Below, one piece after another: positions 9,521-17,966 of a stretch of 36,677 bases of DNA. The notes below the pieces were generated by a model that made no database searches, was not told where the DNA came from, and saw only the letters and a list, made by a program, of their open reading frames with translations. This DNA comes from Vibrio rotiferianus CAIM 577 = LMG 21460 (lineage in GTDB: Bacteria > Pseudomonadota > Gammaproteobacteria > Enterobacterales > Vibrionaceae), in contig NZ_APHW01000035.1 of the NCBI RefSeq assembly GCF_002741985.1, positions 1-36,677 on the forward strand, given 5' to 3'. A program made the translations under genes and the position numbers. Numbering within the stretch: the stretch's first letter is position 1; each line of letters opens with the position of its first letter.

Positions 9521-10195
9521 TTAAGACTGAACGCTTGTCGTCACCTTAAAGTCAGGGTTCACCGCAGTCAGTTTCTTAATTAGGTAATTCAGTAGTACGC
9601 CATACATAGGAACGAACAAACCAAGACTGATAATCAGTTTGAAGCCGTAATCCACCAGCGCAATTTCCGTCCAATGCTCCGCCATAAATGGATCTGGGCT
9701 TTGGTAGAAGGCAATGGCGAAGAAAGCGATGGTATCAAGTGCATTACCGAAAAGCGTTGAACACGTTGGTGCCACCCACCACTGTTTCATTTGGCGTAGG
9801 CGGTTGAACACGTGTACATCCATGATCTGACCAAGTAGGTACGCCATGAAGCTAGCAATCGCTATACGAGCAACAAATAAGTTGAATTCACCTAAGTGGC
9901 CAAAACCTTGGAACTGACCTTCGAAGAACACCACCGATAGGAAGTAAGAGACAGCCAGAGCGGGCAACATCACTAAGAAGATGATCTTTCGTGCCATTTT
10001 CGCACCGAAAATACGCACGGTTAAATCCGTTGCTAGAAAGATAAATGGAAAGGTAAATGCGCCCCAAGTGGTATGGAAACCGAAGATAGTAAACGGTAGC
10101 TGAACTAGGTAATTGCTAGATGCAATAATGACTAGGTGGAATAGAACCAGATAGATAAGGGCGTTGCGCTGCTGCGCAGGGGTAAAGTTACTCAT
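9521..10195 (-). CDS. Queuosine precursor transporter (YhhQ/VUT family)
   Basis: This is a 224-residue integral membrane protein with about six hydrophobic segments. It belongs to the COG1738 (YhhQ) family, which imports 7-deazaguanine precursors (preQ0/preQ1) used for the tRNA base queuosine. Typical stretches are SNYLVQLPF near the N-terminus and ATDLTVRIFG. The start MSNFTPAQQ (10195) was chosen because AAAGG lies 7 nt upstream; the longer frame to 10246 would run through the riboswitch. It is a single-gene unit, with a promoter and a preQ1-I-like aptamer upstream and a terminator downstream. The aptamer supports the precursor-import role. Confidence 0.9.
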   Translation of the reverse strand: MSNFTPAQQRNALIYLVLFHLVIIASSNYLVQLPFTIFGFHTTWGAFTFPFIFLATDLTVRIFGAKMARKIIFLVMLPALAVSYFLSVVFFEGQFQGFGHLGEFNLFVARIAIASFMAYLLGQIMDVHVFNRLRQMKQWWVAPTCSTLFGNALDTIAFFAIAFYQSPDPFMAEHWTEIALVDYGFKLIISLGLFVPMYGVLLNYLIKKLTAVNPDFKVTTSVQS

Positions 10196-10201
10196 GCGAT
10201 A

Positions 10202-10238
10202 CCTTTTTAGTTTGGTTTGGGGGTGAGGGAACCCAAAT
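10202..10238 (-). promoter_or_regulatory. Probable preQ1-I riboswitch
   Basis: The minus strand carries a TTTGGG ... CCCAAA stem enclosing TTCCCTCAC, then the A-rich tail CCAAACTAAAAAGG. This matches the compact preQ1-I layout of hairpin, CACCC and an AAACUAA tail. The tail runs directly into the ribosome binding site AAAGG, and a CCU in the loop can pair with AGG. That suggests ligand binding hides the site and lowers translation of the transporter. It was recognised by eye; a covariance-model search would settle it. Confidence 0.7.
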
Positions 10239-10323
10239 CGAGTCACTGAATAAAGTGGCTCTTACCAACAATGTAAAATGAAAAATAAACTGGCTTGGCT
10301 CATTCTGAGCGAAGCGGTGGGCG

Positions 10324-10351
10324 ATTATACATTAACCACTTTCCGCCGCAA
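10324..10351 (-). promoter_or_regulatory. Likely promoter of the queuosine-precursor transporter
   Basis: On the minus strand there is TTGCGG (10346-10351), a 16-bp spacer and TATAAT (10324-10329), about 85 bp upstream of the riboswitch. The -10 box is perfect and the -35 box partial. Confidence 0.55.
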
Positions 10352-10381
10352 GTCGTCTGTCTTACGCAAACGTTTGAGCAT

Positions 10382-10412
10382 AAAAAAGGGTGTTTCATGT
10401 GAAACACCCTTT
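10382..10412 (-). terminator. Terminator of recQ unit, containing a parS-like palindrome
   Basis: The stem AAAGGGTGTTTCA/TGAAACACCCTTT has a 2-nt centre and a T6 tract on the minus strand, downstream of the gene ending at 10430. The stem itself is built from the parS-like site at 10391-10406. Confidence 0.8.
10391..10406. other. parS-like site (15/16 match)
   Basis: The sequence TGTTTCATGTGAAACA differs from the parS consensus TGTTTCACGTGAAACA by one central base. The change makes the centre CATG and could weaken ParB binding. It sits inside a terminator stem. Confidence 0.5.
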
Positions 10413-10429
10413 CTAGAAAAATTCTATTT

Positions 10430-10735
10430 TTAGAAGCCGCGTTGGAACAATCCTGCGAGATAATCCAGTTCTTCCCTGCTCTCTTCAATCGCTAAAGCTT
10501 CAAACCAAATCGCTTCGCTGTAATGCTCTGCTTTCATAAACAGTCGGCAACCTTCAAAGTCGATCAGCCAAGAGTGAATGTCCGCATCCCATTGCTTTTC
10601 CACCACAGTAGCGGAAAGCAGTCCGACTAAACGCTCACCTAAGGTAGGAAAGCTATCAAGGTCAAAACTCGGCGCTGTAATGATTAAGCGCCCTTCTTGT
10701 GCCATGTAGTCCGCTAAGCCAAATTCCTTTTGCAT
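10430..10735 (-). CDS. Small conserved protein downstream of recQ (DUF3630-like)
   Basis: This acidic soluble protein has 101 residues, no signal peptide and no membrane segment. It begins 9 bp after the recQ stop codon and ends before a strong terminator, so it is very likely co-transcribed with recQ. It resembles the DUF3630 family from Vibrio, named from memory with modest certainty. Visible features are a central WDADIHSWLIDFEGCRLFMK stretch that looks like beta strands and an acidic helical C-terminus. Function is unknown. Linkage with recQ hints at, but does not prove, a DNA-related role. Confidence 0.8.
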   Translation of the reverse strand: MQKEFGLADYMAQEGRLIITAPSFDLDSFPTLGERLVGLLSATVVEKQWDADIHSWLIDFEGCRLFMKAEHYSEAIWFEALAIEESREELDYLAGLFQRGF

Positions 10736-10744
10736 CTTGGTTCC

Positions 10745-12580
10745 TTATCCGTGGTGAGTAATGTGTTCTTGAATCAAATCGAGGAATGGATCGGCGTACT
10801 TCTCCAGTTTGCGCTGACCAACACCGCTAACTGCCAGCATTTCGCCGTAAGACGTTGGCAGAATTTCCGCCATATCAATCAGAGTCGCGTCACTGAAGAC
10901 CACGTATGGTGGCAAACCATCTTCATCAGCAATCGACTTACGCAGCTTACGTAACTTAGCAAACAACTTCTTGTCGTAGTTCTTGCTGGTCAGTTTATCT
11001 GATTTCGCCGCACGTGCTGCGGTGTCTAAACGCGGAACCGCTAACTCTAGAGTCACATCGCCACGTAGCAATGGACGTGCCTCTTCGGTTAATTGCAGCG
11101 TTGAGTTACGCGTGATGTTTTGGAACAGCAGCCCTTTGTGGATTAACTGGCGGAAGATACTCACCCAGTAATCGTGGCTGTGATCGCGACCTATCGCGTA
11201 GGTAGAAATCTTATCGTGCCCGTTTTCACGTACACGAATATTTTGCATGCCACGCAGTACTTCCACTACGTAGCCCATACCAAAGCTCTGATTCACTCGG
11301 TACACACAAGACAACGCCTTACGCGCTTCTTCCGTGGCATCAAAGTGCTTCGGTGGATCTAAGCAAATATCGCAGTTGCCACATGGCTTCTCGCGATACT
11401 CACCAAAATAATTCAATAGCACCTGACGACGACAAGTCTGCGCCTCAGCAAAGGCACTCATCGCATTCAGCTTATGGGTTTCCACCTGCTTCTGTGGACC
11501 ATCGTCTTTTTCATCCAACATACGACGCAGCCAACTGATGTCCGCCGGGTCATACAACATCATCGCTTCCGCAGGCAGACCATCACGCCCTGCACGACCC
11601 GTTTCCTGATAGTAGGACTCGATATTGCGCGGGATATCAAAGTGAACCACAAAGCGCACGTTTGGTTTGTTGATACCCATACCGAATGCCACGGTCGCCA
11701 CCACGATTTGGATGTCATCGCGTTGGAAAGCTTCTTGAACGTAAGCGCGCTCGTCCGCATCCATACCGGCATGATAACCAGCAGCACGAATGTGGTTGTT
11801 GCACAGCTTCTCGGTCACCATCTCAACTTTCTTACGGCTACCACAATAGATGATGCCGCAATTACCTTTCTGGGTCTCAAGATAACGAACGATTTGCGAA
11901 ACCGGCTTGTGCTTCTCAACTAAGTTGTAGCGAATGTTAGGACGGTCGAAGCTGCCTAGATAAACCTCTGGATTATTCAGTTGCAGGCGCTCAAGAATAT
12001 CTCGACGCGTTGCGTCATCCGCAGTCGCCGTAAGCGCCATAAATGGCACATGGGAAAACTGCTGCTTGAGCTGGCCAAGTGCGGCGTATTCTGGGCGGAA
12101 ATCGTGTCCCCATTGGGAAATACAGTGCGCTTCATCGACGGCAATCATCGATAGCGGCAAGTTTTCCAAGCGCTCAATGAAATCGCGCATCAATACGCGT
12201 TCTGGCGAGACGTAAACCAACTTAAGATGGCCTGTGTGCATGCGGTTATACACGCTAAGCAGCTCCTCGCGAGCCATAGTCGAGTTAATACACTCAGCGG
12301 CTACGCCGTTGGCTTTCAACTGATCAACTTGGTCTTTCATCAACGAAATAAGCGGAGAAATCACCAAAGTAATACCAGAGCGAACCAAAGCAGGAATTTG
12401 ATAACACAGCGACTTACCGCCACCAGTAGGCAGGATAACTAAGCTGTCGCGACCTTCTACCGCGGCGTCAATCACCAACTGCTGACCATCACGGAACTCT
12501 TGGTAACCAAACACATCCTCCAACACACGTTGAGGCGTTACAGGCGAGTCTGATTGTTCGGCTAACAAGGTAGAGGTCAT
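10745..12580 (-). CDS. recQ: ATP-dependent DNA helicase RecQ
   Basis: RecQ is a 3'-5' superfamily-2 helicase in recombination and stalled-fork repair. It has 611 residues (E. coli 609). Motifs seen are ILPTGGGKSLCYQIP (Walker A), DEAHC, ALTATAD and QETGRAGRDG. A Cys4 zinc site is formed by CRRQ plus CGNCDIC, and a C-terminal HRDC domain contains YGEMLAVSGVGQRKLEKY. The start MTSTLLAEQ was chosen by length; the open frame continues upstream to 12742 but lacks family similarity. It is divergent from rarD and is followed by a small co-transcribed gene. Confidence 0.96.
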   Translation of the reverse strand: MTSTLLAEQSDSPVTPQRVLEDVFGYQEFRDGQQLVIDAAVEGRDSLVILPTGGGKSLCYQIPALVRSGITLVISPLISLMKDQVDQLKANGVAAECINSTMAREELLSVYNRMHTGHLKLVYVSPERVLMRDFIERLENLPLSMIAVDEAHCISQWGHDFRPEYAALGQLKQQFSHVPFMALTATADDATRRDILERLQLNNPEVYLGSFDRPNIRYNLVEKHKPVSQIVRYLETQKGNCGIIYCGSRKKVEMVTEKLCNNHIRAAGYHAGMDADERAYVQEAFQRDDIQIVVATVAFGMGINKPNVRFVVHFDIPRNIESYYQETGRAGRDGLPAEAMMLYDPADISWLRRMLDEKDDGPQKQVETHKLNAMSAFAEAQTCRRQVLLNYFGEYREKPCGNCDICLDPPKHFDATEEARKALSCVYRVNQSFGMGYVVEVLRGMQNIRVRENGHDKISTYAIGRDHSHDYWVSIFRQLIHKGLLFQNITRNSTLQLTEEARPLLRGDVTLELAVPRLDTAARAAKSDKLTSKNYDKKLFAKLRKLRKSIADEDGLPPYVVFSDATLIDMAEILPTSYGEMLAVSGVGQRKLEKYADPFLDLIQEHITHHG

Positions 12581-12756
12581 GAAAAATCTCAGATTGGGTC
12601 TTAAAAAGAGGTGCTTATGCATGCCACTAGCACGCAAAGTGAGGGCACATTGTAATGGGGTTTCATGGTGAATAAAACCGCAAATTGTTAGGTGATTCAG
12701 CTCACGACTCGTATACTGATTTTCTGCTCTATAAAAACTCAATTAGGTGACATCCC

Positions 12757-13671
12757 ATGACACCAGAAGAACAACAACGCTCACGGCAAGGCGTCTTGCT
12801 TGCTATTGGCGCGTACACCATGTGGGGCATCGCCCCCATTTACTTCAAATCGATTGCTGAAGTCTCGCCACTAGAGATCTTAAGCCACCGAGTGATTTGG
12901 TCTTTCTTTTTGCTAGCCGCACTCCTCCATTTTGGTCGCCATTGGCGCTCGGTTCGCGACATCATTAAAAACAAAACCAAGATGATGTTTCTGGTTTCTA
13001 CTGCCATTTTGGTCGGTGCAAACTGGTTGATCTTCATTTGGGCGGTGAACTCGAATCACATGCTCGATGCCAGCTTGGGTTATTACATTAACCCACTGAT
13101 CAACGTCTTACTCGGGATGGTCTTCCTTGGTGAGCGTCTACGTAAACTCCAGTGGTTCGCGGTTGTCCTTGCTGCTTGTGGCGTATTAGTTCAGCTGATC
13201 GTCTTTGGCTCGGTGCCTGTGGTCGCTATAGCGCTGGCAATGAGTTTCGGCTTTTATGGCTTGCTGCGTAAGAAAGTCAGTGTGGAAGCACAAACCGGAC
13301 TATTCATTGAAACCTTGGTGATGTTACCTGCCGCAGCAATTTACTTGCTGTTTATTGCGAGTTCACCGACGTCCAACATGCTAGATAACCCAATGCAGCT
13401 GAATACCTTGTTGATTGCTGCAGGCGTGATCACTACCCTGCCGCTACTATGTTTTACTGGCGCAGCAACCCGTCTAAAGCTATCGACGTTGGGCTTCTTC
13501 CAATACATTGGTCCGAGTTTGATGTTCTTGCTCGCGGTGCTGATATACGGCGAACCGTTTACGAGCGATAAAGCCATTACCTTCGCCTTTATTTGGGGCG
13601 CCTTGGTGGTATTTAGCTTTGATGGTCTGCGTAATAACCGCAAGTCACGCAAAGCGGCTCGTGCTGCCTGA
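12757..13671 (+). CDS. rarD: EamA-family transporter RarD
   Basis: This is a 304-residue inner-membrane protein of the drug/metabolite transporter superfamily with about ten transmembrane segments in two EamA halves. The N-terminus (GVLLAIGAYTMWGIAPIYFK) is characteristic of RarD. Its substrate is not established in the family. The start has AGGTGA upstream. It is divergent from recQ over 176 bp and closed by the terminator 13707-13738. It forms a run of likely exporters with the nearby LysE gene. Confidence 0.9.
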   Translation: MTPEEQQRSRQGVLLAIGAYTMWGIAPIYFKSIAEVSPLEILSHRVIWSFFLLAALLHFGRHWRSVRDIIKNKTKMMFLVSTAILVGANWLIFIWAVNSNHMLDASLGYYINPLINVLLGMVFLGERLRKLQWFAVVLAACGVLVQLIVFGSVPVVAIALAMSFGFYGLLRKKVSVEAQTGLFIETLVMLPAAAIYLLFIASSPTSNMLDNPMQLNTLLIAAGVITTLPLLCFTGAATRLKLSTLGFFQYIGPSLMFLLAVLIYGEPFTSDKAITFAFIWGALVVFSFDGLRNNRKSRKAARAA

Positions 13672-13706
13672 TCGTTTTTTACAAGACATTTAAGAAATTG
13701 ATGGAT

Positions 13707-13738
13707 AAGCTTGGTCATAATGTGACCAAGCTTTTTTT
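13707..13738 (+). terminator. Terminator after rarD
   Basis: The stem AAGCTTGGTCA/TGACCAAGCTT is followed by T7. It ends only about 6 bp before the start codon of the next gene. Confidence 0.88.
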
Positions 13739-13743
13739 ATTTA

Positions 13744-14541
13744 ATGGAACATATTCAGTACTACGCAACCGACCATGACAACCTGAGTCTGATAGAGGCG
13801 AAATACCAGAAATTTGCTTTTCAAAGGCATTACCATCTGGATTTTCATCTCGGTCTGATCACGCATGGCGCGCAGAAGTTCCAATACCAAGGTAACAGCC
13901 ACCAAGTTGGTCACGGGCAAATTGTGATTATGCCGCCAGATGAGCTGCACGACGGGCAATCTAAGCTCGAAAGTGGCTATGAAGTAAATGTATTTGCGAT
14001 CGAACCTCACCTATTGAGCGATCTGGCTGATCTTAAGCAAAACGGTCAAATAATACACTTCAACGAGCTGATCATCTCGGATCCACAGATATTTTCACAA
14101 CTTAGTAACTTACATGGGCTACTTCGTCGTGAAAACCTCAGCCAACTCACCAAAGATTGCCTCCCTTTTGAAGGATTTAACCAACTTTTTGATCGCTACG
14201 GATCGCTTGAGCGACAAAAAGTGGTGCCGTTAGGAAATCAATCGCTTGGAACGTTAAAAGATTATCTAATGGCGAACCTCGACCAAGCAGTGCGTTTGGA
14301 TTCGCTATCAGAGCTGTGCCAACTGAGCCCAACTCAGTTCCAGCGCCACTTTAAAGCGCAAACTGGCATGACGCCTTATGCATGGTTCGCACGCCTGCGC
14401 CTCGAACAAGGCATGAAGTTACTTCAATCTGGCCAATGTGGTACCGACGTCGCCCATCAAATCGGTTTTTACGATCAAGCGCATTTCAGCAAAGCGTTTA
14501 AGCAGACCTACGGCGTTTCCCCTTCTCAAGTGACTCGTTAA
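13744..14541 (+). CDS. AraC-family transcriptional regulator
   Basis: This 265-residue protein has an N-terminal AraC-type cupin sensor domain (about 1-150, with FQRHYHLDFHLGLITHG and the strand-like GQIVIMPPDELHDG). The C-terminal double helix-turn-helix (about 170-265) includes LCQLSPTQFQRHFKAQTGM and IGFYDQAHFSKAFKQTYG. It is probably a ligand-responsive activator. It lies directly upstream of a LysE-type exporter in the same direction, and AraC-LysE pairs are common, so control of that exporter is a fair inference. The ATG follows the rarD terminator T tract with no visible ribosome binding site and no alternative start upstream before a stop codon at 13723. Confidence 0.9.
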   Translation: MEHIQYYATDHDNLSLIEAKYQKFAFQRHYHLDFHLGLITHGAQKFQYQGNSHQVGHGQIVIMPPDELHDGQSKLESGYEVNVFAIEPHLLSDLADLKQNGQIIHFNELIISDPQIFSQLSNLHGLLRRENLSQLTKDCLPFEGFNQLFDRYGSLERQKVVPLGNQSLGTLKDYLMANLDQAVRLDSLSELCQLSPTQFQRHFKAQTGMTPYAWFARLRLEQGMKLLQSGQCGTDVAHQIGFYDQAHFSKAFKQTYGVSPSQVTR

Positions 14542-14632
14542 TTTCATTTACCGAGAAAGCTGTCAGTTTTTTACAAGCGCCACAGGTGACTTGCCACGAC
14601 AATAGCCGCATTGGTTATATTTGAGATGTGTT

Positions 14633-15292
14633 ATGAATGAATCCACCATATTGCTGACACTCGCCAGCATTCACTTTATTGCCCTAATGAGTCCCGGTCC
14701 CGACTTTGCGTTGGTCGTACAAAACGCGACGCGTCATGGTCGTCAAACTGGCTTGTACATTGCGTTGGGATTGTCTGTCGGTATTTTGCTGCACTCTTTA
14801 TTTAGCCTGACAGGCGTAAGTTATATCGTCCACCAACACCCAGTGTTGTACTCCGTGGTGCAACTGCTCGGTGGTAGTTACCTGCTCTATTTAGGTATTG
14901 GTGCATTACGCGCCGTGATCTCAATGATCAAAAACCCACAGGCGGATCAACCTAAGAAGCAAAACAACCTAGTGATCAGTAATAAGCGTCAGGCATTTGC
15001 GAAAGGATTTGCGACCAACATTCTTAACCCGAAAGCCTTGGTGTTCTTTATCAGTTTGATGTCGAGCTTAGTCCCTGCAGGTATGTCGATCACTGGCAAA
15101 GGTATTGCTTTGGTTATCCTGTTTGGCTTGTCGCTATTCTGGTTCTCTAGCCTTGCATGGATGCTATCAACACAGCGCTTACAACGTAAATTGCAACAAG
15201 CAGGCATCTACATCGACGGTCTGTGTGGGGTGGTATTTACTCTCGTTGGCGGCAGTATTTTGTACCAAACCATCAGCACTTTTATCGGATAA
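14633..15292 (+). CDS. LysE-family amino-acid/metabolite exporter
   Basis: This 219-residue membrane protein has about six hydrophobic segments. The LysE/RhtB signature is at the N-terminus: IHFIALMSPGPDFALVVQNA, followed by GRQTGLYIALGLSVG. Family members export amino acids or their analogues; the substrate here cannot be read from sequence. The start ATG 14633 has GAG 9-11 nt upstream. A TTG four codons earlier is possible. The 91-bp gap to the AraC gene probably holds its promoter and operator. I see no clear terminator between it and ggt. Confidence 0.9.
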   Translation: MNESTILLTLASIHFIALMSPGPDFALVVQNATRHGRQTGLYIALGLSVGILLHSLFSLTGVSYIVHQHPVLYSVVQLLGGSYLLYLGIGALRAVISMIKNPQADQPKKQNNLVISNKRQAFAKGFATNILNPKALVFFISLMSSLVPAGMSITGKGIALVILFGLSLFWFSSLAWMLSTQRLQRKLQQAGIYIDGLCGVVFTLVGGSILYQTISTFIG

Positions 15293-15403
15293 GGTACTGA
15301 TTTAAAAGCGTAGCACAATCGACATTTCTAAGATTGCTGACTCGACGTGACTCTTCATGACTGCCAAGCTGAAAGCACAAAACTGGCAACATGGAGAGTC
15401 ATC

Positions 15404-17169
15404 ATGCATTGGACGTTCAACCGACTCGTGACCACGGGTCTTTTTCTTACTTCCCCACTCGTCTTATCTACCTCAGCCTTTGCTAACCAAGCAGCAGATG
15501 CCGTTGCGCCGGAGCACAGTACTGGCTTCGAGCAAAAGCAATTGGTCAAAGCCAAAGATTATATGGTCACCGCAGCCAACCCACTTGCCACCCAAGCTGG
15601 GGCAGACGTTCTTGCTCAAGGCGGTAATGCTATTGATGCCATGGTTGCCGTGCAACTGATGCTGGGCTTGGTAGAACCGCAATCTTCTGGCATTGGTGGC
15701 GGTGCCTTCTTAGTTTATTGGGACAGTGAGAAACAAAAACTGACTACGTATGATGGACGCGAGACAGCACCGCTCGCCGCGACGCCGAAACTCTTCCTAG
15801 ATGACAACGGACAACCTCTGCAGTTTTACGATGCGGTTGTCGGTGGGCGCTCCGTCGCTACTCCTGGCACAGTGAAACTACTTTGGGACACGCACCAGAA
15901 ATACGGCAAGTTGGAATGGAAAAAGATCATCCAACCTGTGATTACCTTAGCTGAGCAAGGTTTCGAAGTCAGTCCTCGCCTCGCAAGCCTGATTGAGAAA
16001 GATGCCAAGCGCCTATCACGCTTCCCTGCAACTAAGGCTTACTTCTTTAATCCAGATGGCTCACCAAAAGCCGAAGGCACGTTGTTGAAGAACCCTGAAT
16101 ACGCGCAAACTCTGACGGCAATTGCAGAGCAAGGGGCAAAAGCTTTCTATCAGGCGATATCGCCACGGACATCATCAAGACAGTACAGAATGCACCGGGC
16201 AATCCTGGCGTATTGGCACAACCTGACTTTGATGCGTTCCAAATCAAGCAACGTGAACCGGTTTGTGCGGCTTACCAAAGCTATGACATCTGCGGCATGG
16301 GGCCACCTAGCTCTGGCGCATTGACGGTTGGACAGATTCTTGCGATCACCGAGCAATACGATCTCAAAGGTTGGGGAGCCGAAAGTGCGAAATCATGGCA
16401 AGTGATCGCCGATGCATCACGCCTTGCGTTTGCAGATCGCGGTAAGTACATGGCTGACCAAGATTATGTGCCAATGCCAACCGAAGGCTTGCTTGATCAA
16501 GATTATCTCAAACAGCGTGCTGAGTTGATTCAAGTCGGTAAAGCCTTGAGTAAGGTTGAAGCCGGCAATCCACCGTGGTCACACGCGATGAACTTAAGCA
16601 TGGATCAATCGATCGAGCTGCCTTCCACCAGCCATTTCAATATCGTCGATAAGCAAGGCAATGTGGTTTCAATGACAACGACCATTGAGAACGCCTTTGG
16701 CTCACGCTTGATGGTGCGCGGCTTCTTGCTCAATAACGAACTGACCGATTTCTCTTTCCGCACCCACCAAGATGGTGTGCCAATCGCGAACCGCTTAGAA
16801 CCGGGCAAACGCCCACGCTCATCCATGGCACCGACCATTATGATGAAGGATGACAAACCTTACATGGCAATTGGCTCACCGGGTGGCAGCCGCATCATTG
16901 GTTACGTTGCACAAGCCATTATCGCCCACACGCAATGGGATATGGACATCCAAAGCGCGATTAATCAGCCACGACTACTGAACCGTTTTGGTACCTTAGA
17001 TATTGAGCAAGGTACTGCGGCAGAAAGCTTACAACCTACGTTGGAGAAAATGGGCTTTAAGACCGATGTTCGTGATTTGAACTCTGGACTGCATGCTATA
17101 CGTATAACTGAACAGGGCTTAGAAGGTGCGGCCGATCCAAGGCGTGAAGGAGCCGCTATCGGACATTAA
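15404..17169 (+). pseudogene. ggt: Gamma-glutamyltranspeptidase, frameshifted
   Basis: Periplasmic gamma-glutamyltransferase hydrolyses glutathione and transfers gamma-glutamyl groups. The start ATG 15404 follows GGAGAG and begins a signal peptide ending near TSAFA. The reading frame breaks near 16153. Up to QGAKAFYQ the protein is in one frame; the rest continues in another, from GDIATDIIKTV onward. Adding one G (CAGGCGAT to CAGGGCGAT) restores a 588-residue protein (E. coli 580). The small-subunit nucleophile Thr in STSHFNIVD and the SPGGSRIIG loop lie after the break, so the product as written would be inactive. The cause could be a sequence error or a real mutation. Confidence 0.88.
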
Positions 17170-17179
17170 GCGCATTTAG

Positions 17180-17217
17180 CTCGACCCCTTGTGCGAGATC
17201 TCTCACAAAGGGTTGAG
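17180..17217 (+). terminator. Hairpin after ggt, possible terminator
   Basis: A long imperfect inverted repeat (CTCGACCC-TTGTG ... CACAA-GGGTTGAG) starts about 10 bp after the ggt stop. A T6 tract follows only about 10 bp later, so it is a weak intrinsic terminator at best. Confidence 0.45.
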
Positions 17218-17332
17218 CAAACCTCTCTTTTTTAATGGCAAAACTGCGCACAAAAACACATAAGATATTGATTTAAATGGTTATGTATCTTTTTTAAACG
17301 CTAAGAGAGAAAAAAAATGTGAGATTTGTCCG

Positions 17333-17360
17333 TTGTTGGAAACCGTTAAACACGTAATAT
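17333..17360 (+). promoter_or_regulatory. Likely promoter of the CsrB-family sRNA
   Basis: There is TTGTTG (17333-17338), a 16-bp spacer and TAATAT (17355-17360), predicting a start near 17367. A TGTGAG at 17319 may be half of a VarA/GacA-type upstream element, but I do not see a full palindrome. Confidence 0.5.
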
Positions 17361-17366
17361 TAAACC

Positions 17367-17786
17367 TGTCGGAAGGATGCTGACACGGAACAGGAAACAC
17401 CACGGACTTGGTGAACTTCAGGAAGAAGAAACGGTTGTTCAGGATGAATAGTCGGGCATGGATTGCAAAATTGGACATTGAACGGAATCAATAGCGACTA
17501 GGATGGTTGCTACTAAGGACGGGAAATGGACACCTCTGGACGAGGCAAGGATTTGAACATCAGGATGATGTCAGGGACACCGCTCAGGGAACAAGTGATG
17601 AGAGCTAACGAGGATAGTTAGCAGACCAGGATAAGGTCATTAAGGACACCGCTAGGAAGGCGACGTAAGGATTAAGCTGACGGATTCAGCACACTATCAT
17701 GGATTAGATGCATGGAGCACTCTTAGTAGCCGGATTGCTGCGAGTAAGACTATAACCCCGATGGGCGCAAGCCTCGGGGTTTTTCT
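17367..17786 (+). ncRNA. CsrB-family regulatory sRNA
   Basis: The region of about 420 nt has no credible protein gene. By eye it holds about 28 GGA triplets, roughly half of them AGGA, many in short hairpin-like contexts. This is the hallmark of CsrB/CsrC/RsmZ RNAs, which bind many CsrA dimers and relieve CsrA repression. It ends in a strong intrinsic terminator (17755-17786) and has a promoter-like sequence upstream. Vibrios carry several such RNAs (CsrB, CsrC, CsrD) under the VarS/VarA system. I cannot say which one this is. It lies between ggt and convergent uvrD. The start position is predicted, not observed. Confidence 0.85.
17755..17786 (+). terminator. Terminator of the CsrB-family sRNA
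   Basis: The stem ACCCCGA/TCGGGGT has an inner GG/CC extension and is followed by TTTTCTTT. It closes the GGA-rich transcript. Confidence 0.9.
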
Positions 17787-17916
17787 TTACCCAAAGTTTT
17801 TCTCAGCAGCTCTGTTGAAAAACTAACAACACCCTACTTTCACTTAAAACGGCATCGTTAAATCGTGCTTACGCACTCCATTTTTCACTGCTTTCTTGAC
17901 ATGAAAACAGCACAAA

Positions 17917-17943
17917 CAAAAAGAGCCGCCGAAGCAGCTCTTA
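17917..17943 (-). terminator. Terminator after uvrD
   Basis: On the minus strand AAGAGCTGC-TTCG-GCGGCTCTT is followed by TTTG, a UUCG-type tetraloop hairpin. The interval 17787-17916 between the convergent sRNA and uvrD terminators shows no gene. Confidence 0.85.
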
Positions 17944-17966
17944 AGTTGATTAGTTTTGGGGAAGCC

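Noticed and set aside
9521..10246. Longer N-terminus of the queuosine-precursor transporter starting at 10246
   Set aside because: The extra 17 codons run through the riboswitch; AAAGG lies 7 nt before ATG 10195 and the family start fits there.
12581..12742. 54-codon N-terminal extension of recQ
   Set aside because: It shows no similarity to RecQ, and 611 residues from 12580 matches the family length.
17281..17478. Minus-strand 65-codon frame across the sRNA promoter
   Set aside because: It overlaps the promoter and start of the GGA-rich RNA and shows no ribosome binding site or protein-like features.
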